This document shows, in pieces, positions 53,983-62,240 of a stretch of 64,000 bases of DNA. Location of the stretch: positions 1 to 64,000 of the forward strand of contig MPNH01000008.1 in the NCBI GenBank assembly GCA_002238925.1, given 5' to 3'. The notes under the pieces are model-generated. The model was not told the origin of the DNA. It worked only from the letters and a program-made list of their open reading frames with translations, and did no database searches. Origin of the DNA: Spirochaetaceae bacterium bin103 (lineage in GTDB: Bacteria > Spirochaetota > Spirochaetia > SZUA-6 > Bin103). Made by a program: the position numbers and the translations under genes. How positions within the stretch are numbered: the stretch's first letter is position 1; every line of letters begins with the position of its first letter.

Positions 53983-55530
53983 TCAATAGGCGCGCGCGAT
54001 CACCGCCGCCGGTGCGCCGGCCTCGCCGCCAAATATGCAGGTGCCGGTGTCGGCGGCGTCCGGGATGCAGCGCAGGCTCAGCTTGAGCCTGCCGAGCAGC
54101 TCGCGGTAGGCCGGATCCTGTTCGGCGGCGGCCGATACCGGTGCCGTCGCGAAGCCGGCCGACGCGTCGTCGCGGAAGTACTCCTCAAGTGCCGCAAGGC
54201 TGGAAACCCGGGTGCTGTGGTCGGCCAGGAAGCGCCGCGCGCGCTGCAGCATACCGTCCTGCATCGCCGCAAGCAGCGCCGGCGCATCCGCAACCAGCTG
54301 CTCGTGCGCCACGGCGGCGCGCTGCCGCGGCGGCTGGTCGCGGCGGGCAACGGACACGGTGCCGGCGGCGAGGTCGCGCGGCCCCACCTCGATGCGCAGC
54401 GGTACCCCGCGCTTGACGTGGTACCAGTTCTTCTCGCCGCCGCGCAGGTCGCGGTCGTCGATGGCGACCCGCAGCGGTTCGTCCGCGTAGCGCGCGTCGC
54501 GCAGCCGCCGTTCCAGGCCGCGGCAGAAGTCGAGCACCGCGTTGCGCTGCGTCTCGTCCTTGTAGATGGGCAGGATCACCGCCTGCTGTGGGGCCAGGCG
54601 CGGCGGCAGCACCACGCCGTCGTCGTCGCCGTGGGTCATGATCAGCCCGCCCACCAGGCGCGTGGACACGCCCCAGGAGGTGGTCCAGGCATGGGCGAGT
54701 GCGCCGTCCCGGTCGCTGAAGGTGATGTTGCAGGCACGCGCGAAGTTCTGGCCCAGAAAGTGCGAGGTGCCCGCCTGCAGCGCCTTGCGATCCTGCATCA
54801 TCGCCTCGATGGTGTAGGTGTTCTCGGCGCCGGGAAAGCGTTCGCCGGCGCTCTTCTCGCCGCGCACCACCGGCATGGCCATGTGGTTCTCGGCGAAGTC
54901 GGCGTACACGCCGAGCATGCGCAGCGTCTCCTCGTGCGCCTCGCCGGCGGTGGCGTGCACGGTGTGGCCCTCCTGCCAGAGAAACTCGGCGGTGCGCAGG
55001 AACAGGCGCGGGCGCAACTCCCAGCGCACCACGTTGGCCCACTGGTTGATCAGAATCGGCAGATCGCGATACGACTGCACCCACTTGGAGTACATCTCGC
55101 CGATGATGGTCTCGCTGGTCGGGCGCACCACGTACGGCTCATCGAGCTTGCCGGCCGGCACCACCCCGCCCGCCCCCCGGACCTCCCCGGCCGCCCCCCG
55201 CCCGCCGCCCGCGCCGGGCTCCAGCCGATGGTGGGTGACCACCGCGCACTCCTTGGCGAACCCCTCCACGTGCTCCGCCTCGCGCTCCAGGTAGCGGAGC
55301 GGAATGAACAGCGGAAAGTAGGCGTTGCTGTGCCCGGTGGCCTTGAACATGCCGTCGAGTGCACGCTGCATGTTCTCCCACAGCGCATAGCCCCACGGTT
55401 TGATTACCATGCAGCCGCGCACCGGGGACAGTTCGGCCAGGTCGGCGGCCCGCACCACCTGTTGGTACCACTCGGGGTAGTTCTCGTCGCGGGTAGGGGA
55501 GATGGCGGTCCGGGTTGCTCGCTTGCTCAT
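53983..55530 (-). CDS. proS: Prolyl-tRNA synthetase, archaeal/eukaryotic-type (ProS type 3)
   Basis: ProRS (515 residues). ENYPEWYQQVVRAADLAE, GCMVIKPWGYALWE, YFPLFIPL, the class II motif 2 region RPTSETIIGEMYSKW, RLFLRTAEFLWQEGHTVHAT, SHFLGQNFARACNI and WGVSTRLVGGLIMTHGDD are typical of the short type without the bacterial editing insertion. The usual C-terminal zinc/Tyr end appears as IARAY. A Gly/Arg-rich insertion (LEPGAGGGRGAAGEVRGAGG) precedes VVPAGKLDEPY. It is about 13-15 residues longer than relatives and encoded by pure G/C, so it may be unreliable. Confidence 0.93.
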   Translation of the reverse strand: MSKRATRTAISPTRDENYPEWYQQVVRAADLAELSPVRGCMVIKPWGYALWENMQRALDGMFKATGHSNAYFPLFIPLRYLEREAEHVEGFAKECAVVTHHRLEPGAGGGRGAAGEVRGAGGVVPAGKLDEPYVVRPTSETIIGEMYSKWVQSYRDLPILINQWANVVRWELRPRLFLRTAEFLWQEGHTVHATAGEAHEETLRMLGVYADFAENHMAMPVVRGEKSAGERFPGAENTYTIEAMMQDRKALQAGTSHFLGQNFARACNITFSDRDGALAHAWTTSWGVSTRLVGGLIMTHGDDDGVVLPPRLAPQQAVILPIYKDETQRNAVLDFCRGLERRLRDARYADEPLRVAIDDRDLRGGEKNWYHVKRGVPLRIEVGPRDLAAGTVSVARRDQPPRQRAAVAHEQLVADAPALLAAMQDGMLQRARRFLADHSTRVSSLAALEEYFRDDASAGFATAPVSAAAEQDPAYRELLGRLKLSLRCIPDAADTGTCIFGGEAGAPAAVIARAY

Positions 55531-55603
55531 CGCGGCGCAAAGTTAGCCGCTGGCCGCCGGAAGCTCAAGATACACCGGCAGGCGCGGCAGGCGCGGCCGG
55601 TGG

Positions 55604-57508
55604 TCAGCGCAACCAGACGTGCAAGGTGGACCCGGCAGTGAGCGCCGATCCGGGCGCGGGATCCTGGCTGGTCACGTAGCCGGAGCCGTGCAGCGACACG
55701 CTTACGTCCGCCAGCTCGAGCAGCGGCAGCAGGCGGCGCAGCGGCAGCCCGGCGAGGTCCGGGATCGCTTCTCCGACGGTAAGGTGCGGGGTGGCGGAGA
55801 CCACGATGTGCGCCGGGTGCGTGAGCGGGTCGGCGTCGTTCGGCGGCATGCGGTAGTAGGTGGTGAGGAAGCGGGACACCTCTTTCAACAGTGGCGCCGC
55901 GATCAGGCCGCCGTAGCGCTGCGCTCCCTTCGGATGCTGGATGATGACGTAGGAGATGAAGCGCGGATCGTCGGCGGGGAGGATGCCGAGGATCGACGCG
56001 ATGAGGTGGTCGTCGGAGTAGCCTCCGGTTTCCGGATCGTACACCTGCGCGGTGCCGGTCTTGGTGGCGATGCGGTAGCCGTTGAGCTGGGCCAGGCGGC
56101 CGGTACCCTTGGTGGCTACCGTCTCCATCATGGCAAGCACGCGGGAGGCGACCTCCGGGGCGACCACCCGGCGCACCGGCTCGGCGGCGAACGGCTTTAC
56201 CACGGTGCCGTCGGCGGCAACCACCTCGCGCACCAGCCGCGGTCGCAGCAGCATGCCGCCGTTGGCGAATGCGGACGCAGCCTGGATCACCTGCAGGGCG
56301 GTTACCGAGATCTCTTGTCCGATCGCGATGGTCGGCTTGGTGCGCCCTGACCATTCGTCGGTGTTGCGCAGCGTGCCGCCGGCCTCGCCCGGGAATGGCG
56401 ACCCGGTGGCCTCGCCGAAGCCGAACGCGCGCAGCATGTGGTGGAAGGTGTCGGCGTCGATCCGGTCCGACGCGTGCGCGGTGCCGGCGTTGCTGGAGTA
56501 GCGCAGGATGTTCTCGGCATCGAGGTCGCCGTACACGCCGAGGTCGCCGATGCGTATCGTGCCGCCGCCCGGCAGCTTGCGCCGGTAGTAGCCGGGACTC
56601 GGAAACGTCATGGACGGGGTGATGGCGCCGCTCTGCAGCAGACTGGCCATGGTGAAGATCTTGAATACCGATCCCGGCTCGTACGGCATGGTGGCGATCG
56701 CATTGCGCCAGCGTTCCTTGGGTACCGTCGCGTAGGCGTTGGGATCGAACGACGGCTGGGCGGCGTAGGCGAGGATTTCGCCAGTCTCGGCCGAGGCTAC
56801 CACAATGTACACGGCATCGGCGTCGTGCTCGGCGCGGGCGTCGGCGGCAAGCTGTTCCATGCCGTGCTGGACGTTGACGTCGAGGGTAAGGAACACTTGG
56901 TGGCCGAGCACCTCGCCGCCCTCCGGCGCGATGGTATCGGGCGCGAGCACGTAGTTGAACGAGTTCTCGATGCCCTCCAGGCCCACGTTGTCCACGCCCA
57001 CGAAGCCCAACACGTGCGCCGCAAGTTCGCCTTCCGGGTAGGAGCGCGCCTGCTCCGCCTGCAGGTCGATGCCGCGCAGTTCGCCCAGGTCGCGCGCCGC
57101 CAGGATGGCAGCCGACTGGTCCGGCGTAATGTGGCGCTGGACGTACACGAAGCCGTCGCCGTCGAACAGGCGCCGCACGTCGCCGGCGCGCAGGTCCAGG
57201 ATATCGGCAAGCAGCGCGGCCGACGCGTCCGGCTCGGTGACCGACGGCGCCCAGGCGGTGACCGAGTCGCGCTCGATGGTAACCGCCAGCACGCGCCCGT
57301 TGCGGTCCAGGATCGGCCCCCGCTCCACTTCCGGCAGGCGCACCACCGGATCGCCGGCCGGGTGGCCGTCGACGATCATGAACGTGGTGTAGCGGACGAT
57401 CAGCGCCGCCATGCACAGGACCAGGAACGACACGAACAGTACCAGGCGCCGCGCCGTCGGGTCGCGGCCGCCCGTATCTGGTGCCGGCATGTCAGTCGCT
57501 GTGCTCAC
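55604..57508 (-). CDS. Class B penicillin-binding protein with PASTA domain (FtsI-like)
   Basis: A 634-residue transpeptidase with one N-terminal membrane helix (LVLFVSFLVLCMAALIV), a dimerisation domain (EVERGPILDRNGRVLA), and the catalytic motifs MPYEPGSVFKIF (SxxK), ILRYSSNAGTA (SxN) and RIATKTGTAQVYD (KTG). The last 65 residues form one PASTA domain (DLAGLPLRRLLPLLE, VTSQDPAPGSALTAGS). It crosslinks septal or lateral peptidoglycan; the FtsI/PBP3 type is likely, though no ftsW or mraY neighbours confirm it. Start GTG at 57508; ATG at 57490 is an alternative. Confidence 0.92.
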   Translation of the reverse strand: MSTATDMPAPDTGGRDPTARRLVLFVSFLVLCMAALIVRYTTFMIVDGHPAGDPVVRLPEVERGPILDRNGRVLAVTIERDSVTAWAPSVTEPDASAALLADILDLRAGDVRRLFDGDGFVYVQRHITPDQSAAILAARDLGELRGIDLQAEQARSYPEGELAAHVLGFVGVDNVGLEGIENSFNYVLAPDTIAPEGGEVLGHQVFLTLDVNVQHGMEQLAADARAEHDADAVYIVVASAETGEILAYAAQPSFDPNAYATVPKERWRNAIATMPYEPGSVFKIFTMASLLQSGAITPSMTFPSPGYYRRKLPGGGTIRIGDLGVYGDLDAENILRYSSNAGTAHASDRIDADTFHHMLRAFGFGEATGSPFPGEAGGTLRNTDEWSGRTKPTIAIGQEISVTALQVIQAASAFANGGMLLRPRLVREVVAADGTVVKPFAAEPVRRVVAPEVASRVLAMMETVATKGTGRLAQLNGYRIATKTGTAQVYDPETGGYSDDHLIASILGILPADDPRFISYVIIQHPKGAQRYGGLIAAPLLKEVSRFLTTYYRMPPNDADPLTHPAHIVVSATPHLTVGEAIPDLAGLPLRRLLPLLELADVSVSLHGSGYVTSQDPAPGSALTAGSTLHVWLR

Positions 57509-57588
57509 CTATCGTTTATCGGCTGGTCGAAGGAGGTTGCCGAGCGTCCCTTGACAGCGGCGGCGAGTCATGGAACAACCGGACTTGA

Positions 57589-58704
57589 ATGAGCACTCGG
57601 CGGCGCCCGCTGGCACAGGTGCGGTCGGACCTGCGCGTGGCCTGGTATCGATCGCCGGTCGAACCGGGGATATTGCGCGAACTCATGCGGCGCAGCGATC
57701 GGCGTGGCTGGCTGCAGGCCGGAGGACATCTTGCCCTGTTCGCCGTGACCGGCTCGCTGGCATACCTGTGCTGGGTTCACCAGTGGTGGGTGGTATTTGC
57801 CGCGGCAATGTTCGCGCACGGCACGATCGGTTCCTTTTTCAGAGGGCTTGCGACGCACGAGCTCAACCACGGAACGGTGTTCAGCACCCGTTGGCTCAAC
57901 AAGCTGTTCCTGTACGTATACGCGCTGTTGAGTTGGGACAACCCGTTCCATCATTCCGCGAGCCACCGGTTCCACCACCGTTACACGCTTCATCCGGCGG
58001 GCGACCGCGAGACGGTGCTGCCGGTCAGGCCGTCGCTGAGGCTTGCCCTCATGGTGCAGATGTTCACGGTGAACCTGTGGGGAGGGCGCCGTTCGCTGGG
58101 GCTTGGCGGGCTGTTGCCGATCATCCTGGACACCGTGCTGGCGGCGGCCGGCGTGATCGACGGGGAGTGGGCTGCCGCGGTCGTGGCCGATCGAGCGGCC
58201 GCCAAGCGCAAGTCGGTGTGGTGGTCGCGGCTGGTGCTGCTGTTTCACGGGCTGGTGGCCGCGTATGCCGCCTGGTCCGGAAACTGGGGGCTGCCGCTGG
58301 TGATTTCGTGCTTTCCCTTTGTCGCCAACTGGTGGGCGTACTTCGTGGGGTTGCCGATGCACGCCGGCCTGCGCAACAACGTGCCCGACTTTCGCAAGTG
58401 CACCCGGACGATCACGCTCGATCCATTCTCGGAATTCATCTACTGGCACATGAATTGGCACACGGAGCATCACATGTACTCCGGTGTCCCCTGCTACAAT
58501 CTGGCCAAGCTGTCCCGGGAGATAGCCGACGACATGCCGGCGCCGCGGACGCTGGTGCAGGCCTGGCGCGAGATGCGGCGGACCTGGAGGCGGCAGCGGT
58601 ACGACCCGAGCTACCAGTTCGACACGCCGCTGCCGGTCACCGCGCGCCCGACTCCGCCGCGGCACGACGGTCTCACCGAGGCCATCGAGGGGCCCGTCAC
58701 GTGA
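57589..58704 (+). CDS. Membrane fatty acid desaturase
   Basis: A 371-residue integral-membrane di-iron desaturase. The three His boxes are THELNHGTVF (HxxxH), HHSASHRFHH and HMNWHTEHHMY, all complete. Four or so hydrophobic segments separate them (LFAVTGSLAYLCWV, VVFAAAMFAHGTIG, LVLLFHGLVAAYAAW). It should introduce a double bond into acyl chains and so tune membrane fluidity; a sterol- or carotenoid-like substrate is possible but not indicated. It stands directly upstream of the osmolyte importer operon on the same strand, suggesting a joint response to cold or salt. That link is inference. Confidence 0.88.
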   Translation: MSTRRRPLAQVRSDLRVAWYRSPVEPGILRELMRRSDRRGWLQAGGHLALFAVTGSLAYLCWVHQWWVVFAAAMFAHGTIGSFFRGLATHELNHGTVFSTRWLNKLFLYVYALLSWDNPFHHSASHRFHHRYTLHPAGDRETVLPVRPSLRLALMVQMFTVNLWGGRRSLGLGGLLPIILDTVLAAAGVIDGEWAAAVVADRAAAKRKSVWWSRLVLLFHGLVAAYAAWSGNWGLPLVISCFPFVANWWAYFVGLPMHAGLRNNVPDFRKCTRTITLDPFSEFIYWHMNWHTEHHMYSGVPCYNLAKLSREIADDMPAPRTLVQAWREMRRTWRRQRYDPSYQFDTPLPVTARPTPPRHDGLTEAIEGPVT

Positions 58705-58763
58705 GCTGCGCGGATGCCTCCGGGCCACCGGCAGGCACCGCAAGTCCCGCAAGTCAGAGCCCG

Positions 58764-58792
58764 TTGACAGGTGCTGGAAGACGAACTATAGT
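58764..58792 (+). promoter_or_regulatory. Strong sigma-70-like promoter of the proXWV operon
   Basis: A perfect TTGACA (58764-58769) and TATAGT (58787-58792) are separated by the optimal 17 bases. This is the best promoter match in the window. The proX ATG at 58803 is only 10 bases after the -10 box, giving a leader of about four bases. Confidence 0.8.
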
Positions 58793-58802
58793 CAATTACC
58801 GT

Positions 58803-59882
58803 ATGTATTCTCATGATGAGTCGATAGACGGCTCCGGTTCTTCGGCTGCGAAGAAATCGATCAGGTTCCTGGCCGGCGTGCTGGTCCTGGCGCTGGCGGC
58901 CCCGTTCGCGGTTGCCGAGGCAGCCCAGGAGCAGGGCGACAGCGACGCCTGCAATGGCATCGCCCGCGAGCTCGTGTTCGCGGGTCTCGACTGGAATAGC
59001 GCCCAGTTGCACAACCAAATTGCCGGACAAATCCTGCAGGCGGGATTCGGCTGCTCCTTCACCGACATTCCGGGATCCACCATTCCCATGGTCCAGGGGC
59101 TGGTGCGCGGCGACATAGACATCGCCATGGAGATATGGTTCAACACGGCTCCGGAGATGTACCACGAGGCCGCGGCGGCAGGCGACGTGCTTGATCTCGG
59201 TCTGAACATGAATGCCGGTGAGTACGCATTCCTGGTCCCGCGCTTCGTGATCGAAGGCGATGCGGATCGCGGTATTGCGCCGATGGCTCCCGATCTGAAG
59301 TCGGTGGACGACCTGCCGATGTACGCTTCGGTGTTCGAAGACCCGGAAGAGCCGGGCAAGGGCCGCTTCTACAACTGCATCATCGGCTGGCAGTGCGAGT
59401 TGGTGAACAATGACAAGATGGCCACCTACGGGCTTGACGAACACTTCACCAATTTCCGGCCCGGCACCGGCGCCGCGTTGGCAAGTTCCCTGGCCGGCGC
59501 GTACGAGAAGGGCGATGCGTGGCTCGGCTACTACTGGGGGCCGACCTGGGTGCTCGGCACCTATGACATGGTGGTGCTGGAGGAGCCGGCGTACTCGGAG
59601 GACTGCTGGGTCGAGGGCGATCGCGGTTGTACGTGGCCGCCATCGATCGTCAACGTGGCGGTGACCAAGGAGTTTGCCGATGCCGCCTCCGACGAAATGA
59701 TCGAGTTCCTGCGCGCATACGAATTGGATCAGCTTGTGGTCAGCCAGTTTCTCGCGTACATGCGCGAGAACGATGCGGGCGCGGACGACGCGGCGCGTCA
59801 CTTCCTGGAAACTCAGGCCGATCTCTGGACTGCCTGGGTATCCGCTGATGTCGCCGCACGGGTCCAGGCCTCGCTGAATTAG
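58803..59882 (+). CDS. proX: Glycine betaine/proline-type ABC transporter substrate-binding protein ProX
   Basis: A 359-residue OpuAC-family binding protein with a signal peptide (KKSIRFLAGVLVLALAAPFAVAEAA). ELVFAGLDWNSAQLHNQIAGQI starts the mature domain; GDIDIAMEIWFN, YAFLVPRF and WLGYYWGPTWVLG contribute the aromatic residues that cage quaternary amines. Four cysteines (DACNG, GFGCSF, NCIIGWQCE, EDCWV...GCTW) suggest disulfides. No ribosome-binding site precedes the ATG, fitting a nearly leaderless mRNA. A stem-loop separates it from proW. Confidence 0.9.
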   Translation: MYSHDESIDGSGSSAAKKSIRFLAGVLVLALAAPFAVAEAAQEQGDSDACNGIARELVFAGLDWNSAQLHNQIAGQILQAGFGCSFTDIPGSTIPMVQGLVRGDIDIAMEIWFNTAPEMYHEAAAAGDVLDLGLNMNAGEYAFLVPRFVIEGDADRGIAPMAPDLKSVDDLPMYASVFEDPEEPGKGRFYNCIIGWQCELVNNDKMATYGLDEHFTNFRPGTGAALASSLAGAYEKGDAWLGYYWGPTWVLGTYDMVVLEEPAYSEDCWVEGDRGCTWPPSIVNVAVTKEFADAASDEMIEFLRAYELDQLVVSQFLAYMRENDAGADDAARHFLETQADLWTAWVSADVAARVQASLN

Positions 59883-59923
59883 GGGCCGAAACGAGGAACA
59901 CGCTGACTTGACGGCGTAGTTTG

Positions 59924-59962
59924 ACCATGCCGCGGCCCCGTGATGCGGTGCCGCGGCATGGT
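59924..59962 (+). promoter_or_regulatory. Perfect 12-bp stem-loop between proX and proW
   Basis: Arms 59924-59935 and 59951-59962 are exact reverse complements (ACCATGCCGCGG) around a 15-base loop. There is no U-tract. It could stabilise the proX message against 3' exonucleases or attenuate downstream transcription, giving more binding protein than membrane subunits. Confidence 0.75.
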
Positions 59963-59973
59963 TGATCACCGGT

Positions 59974-60885
59974 ATGGAAAACTGGCTTGCAGAATGTACC
60001 GGTAGTTTCGGTCGGATCCTCACGACCTTTCCCGAGGGGTGTCAGATCCCGCTTCGGGAGTGGACCAACGACCTCCTGAGATTCCTGGTCGGTCAATTCG
60101 GGTGGATGCTCGATGCCGTGAGCGACCGTTTGCTGTTCCTGTTGCGCTACGTCGAGCTGTCTCTTTTGCGGCTGCCGTGGTGGCTGGTGATCGCGGCCGT
60201 GGCACTGGTGACGTGGCATTCGTCGCGCCGCCGCTGGTTGACGGTGGGGCTGGTTGTTTCGCTGGTGATCGTCGGGTTCTTCGGTCTGTGGGACGACACC
60301 ATGCGCACCCTGGCAATCATGCTGGTGGCGACCACGCTCACCGTGGCGGTGGGGATTCCGGTCGGAATCGTCATGGCCACCTCGCCGCCGCTGCGCAGCA
60401 TCATCAACCCGATCCTCGACCTGATGCAGACCATGCCGCCGTTCGTATACCTGATCCCGGTGGTGTTCTTCTTTGGGCTCGGCAACGTGGCGGCGATTCT
60501 GGCGGTGTTCATTTACGCCGTGCCGCCGATTATCCGGCTTACCAATCTCGGCATCCGGCTGGTGGATCCGAACACCGTGGAAGCGGCGGATGCGTTCGGA
60601 GCGACCGGCCGGCAAATTCTGTGGGGGGTGCGCATACCGCTGGCGATGCCCACCATCATGGCTGGCGTGAACCAGACCATCATGATGGCGCTGGCGATGG
60701 CGGTGATTGCGTCGATGATCGGCGCGCGCGGGCTGGGCGCCCAGGTACTGCGGGGCGTCAACAACGGCGACGTGGGCATGGGACTGGAGGCAGGCATCTC
60801 GATCGTGGTGCTGGCGGTGATACTGGATCGGGTAACGGCGGCCTACGGTGCGCGCCTCGATCCGACCCAGGCTGCACGCGCATGA
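59974..60885 (+). CDS. proW: Glycine betaine/proline ABC transporter permease ProW
   Basis: A 303-residue binding-protein-dependent permease. After a hydrophilic N-terminus, at least six membrane helices follow; the EAA-type cytoplasmic loop VEAADAFGATGRQILWGVRIPLAMP is the ATPase contact. LDLMQTMPPFVYLIPVVFFFG and IGARGLGAQVLRGVNNGDVGMGLEAG are ProW/OpuAB signatures. The ATG at 59974 is preferred over the TTG at 59962, which lies in the stem-loop. It overlaps proV by ATGA. Confidence 0.93.
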   Translation: MENWLAECTGSFGRILTTFPEGCQIPLREWTNDLLRFLVGQFGWMLDAVSDRLLFLLRYVELSLLRLPWWLVIAAVALVTWHSSRRRWLTVGLVVSLVIVGFFGLWDDTMRTLAIMLVATTLTVAVGIPVGIVMATSPPLRSIINPILDLMQTMPPFVYLIPVVFFFGLGNVAAILAVFIYAVPPIIRLTNLGIRLVDPNTVEAADAFGATGRQILWGVRIPLAMPTIMAGVNQTIMMALAMAVIASMIGARGLGAQVLRGVNNGDVGMGLEAGISIVVLAVILDRVTAAYGARLDPTQAARA

Positions 60886-62240
60886 GCAGGCACGGCGCCA
60901 AGCGGGCCGCGGCGGCCGGCGGCGGCACTTCCCGCGACGGCGGGTCTTCCGGTGTGCGCGGCGCGGGCCGCCGGGCCGAGAGCGACATCGAAGTTACCGG
61001 CCTGTACAAGATCTTCGGCGCGCGCGCAAAAGAAGTGCTGGCGCGTGCTCAGTCCGGAGTCGGCAAGGACGAAATTCTTGCCGAGACGGGCCAAACCGTT
61101 GGTCTGCACGACGTGAACCTGCACATCAAGGGTGCCGAGACCTTCGTCGTGATGGGCTTGTCCGGCAGTGGGAAGTCCACCTTCGTGCGTTGCGTCAACC
61201 GGCTCATCGAGCCCACCGCGGGCCAGGTAATGATCGGCGGTGTCGACGTGGTCGGGTTGTCCGCGGACGAGATCAAGGCGCTGCGCCGCACCCGGATGAG
61301 CATGGTGTTCCAGCGCTTCGGCCTGCTGCCGCACCGCAACGTACTCAGAAACGTGGCCTACGGGTTGAGCGTGCAGGGCGTGTCCAAGGAGGAGCGCTGG
61401 GAACGCGCCCGGCAGTGGATCGACGTGGTAGGCCTGAAGGGTTACGAGCAGATGCGCCCGAGCCAGTTGTCGGGCGGCATGCAGCAGCGCGTGGGCTTGG
61501 CCCGGGCGCTGTGCACCGATCCCGAGATCCTGCTGATGGACGAACCGTTCAGCGCGCTCGATCCTTTGATTCGGCGCGACATGCAGGACGAGTTGGTGCG
61601 CCTGCAGCGCGAGCTGAACAAGACCATCGTGTTCATCACCCACGACCTGGACGAGGCGCTGCGGCTTGGCGACCGTATCGCGATCCTGAAGGATGGCAGA
61701 GTGGTGCAGGTGGGCACGCCGGAAGACATCATCACCGCACCAGCCGACGAGTACATTGAGGACTTCGTCCGCGACGTCAACCGCTCGCGGGTGTTGAGCG
61801 CGGGTCTGGCGATGGATCCGGTGACCGCCTTGCCGCTCGACACCCACCCGCGCACCGCGCAGGAGACGTTGCAGCAGGAGCGGCGCCGGTTCGGGTTCGT
61901 GACCGACGAGGACGACCAGTGCCGGGGGCTGGTCCTTCTCGACGATATTTCCGCAGCGGTGCGCCGCGGCGACCGCGATTTGGCCGCGGTGGTGCGTCCC
62001 GATGTTCCCACGGTGCGCGCCGGCCAGCATCTCGACGAGTTGCTATCCATCGCCGCCGACAGCCGCCTGCCGATCGCGGTGCTCGGCGAGCGCAAGCGAT
62101 TGCTCGGCGCGCTAACGCGCCGCAACACCCTGGCGGCGCTGGCCGGCAACTGGTCCGAGGGCGGCGCCATGGAAAGTACCGACAACGACCCCGGCAACGG
62201 ACGGCAGGCGTCCCAAAAACCCGAAAAGCGCGACGCATGA
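60882..62240 (+). CDS. proV: Glycine betaine/proline ABC transporter ATPase ProV
   Basis: A 452-residue ATPase with the ProV-specific N-terminal region (LYKIFGARAKEVLARAQSG, DEILAETGQTVGLHDVNL). Walker A is GLSGSGKST near residue 92, the Q-loop MVFQRFGLLPHRNV, signature LSGGMQQRVGLARAL, Walker B ILLMDEPFSALDPLIR and switch His FITHDLDEALRLGD. The C-terminal 150 residues form CBS domains that sense ionic strength in OpuA-type importers (GFVTDEDDQCRGLVLL, LPIAVLGERKRLLGALTRR). It is coupled by four-base overlaps to proW before it and to the TolC-like gene after it. Confidence 0.94.
   Translation: MSRHGAKRAAAAGGGTSRDGGSSGVRGAGRRAESDIEVTGLYKIFGARAKEVLARAQSGVGKDEILAETGQTVGLHDVNLHIKGAETFVVMGLSGSGKSTFVRCVNRLIEPTAGQVMIGGVDVVGLSADEIKALRRTRMSMVFQRFGLLPHRNVLRNVAYGLSVQGVSKEERWERARQWIDVVGLKGYEQMRPSQLSGGMQQRVGLARALCTDPEILLMDEPFSALDPLIRRDMQDELVRLQRELNKTIVFITHDLDEALRLGDRIAILKDGRVVQVGTPEDIITAPADEYIEDFVRDVNRSRVLSAGLAMDPVTALPLDTHPRTAQETLQQERRRFGFVTDEDDQCRGLVLLDDISAAVRRGDRDLAAVVRPDVPTVRAGQHLDELLSIAADSRLPIAVLGERKRLLGALTRRNTLAALAGNWSEGGAMESTDNDPGNGRQASQKPEKRDA

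Noticed and set aside
53945-53985. Repeated GGGATGCGCC units before the end of proS
   Set aside because: Only two to three short imperfect copies; no structure or gene effect.
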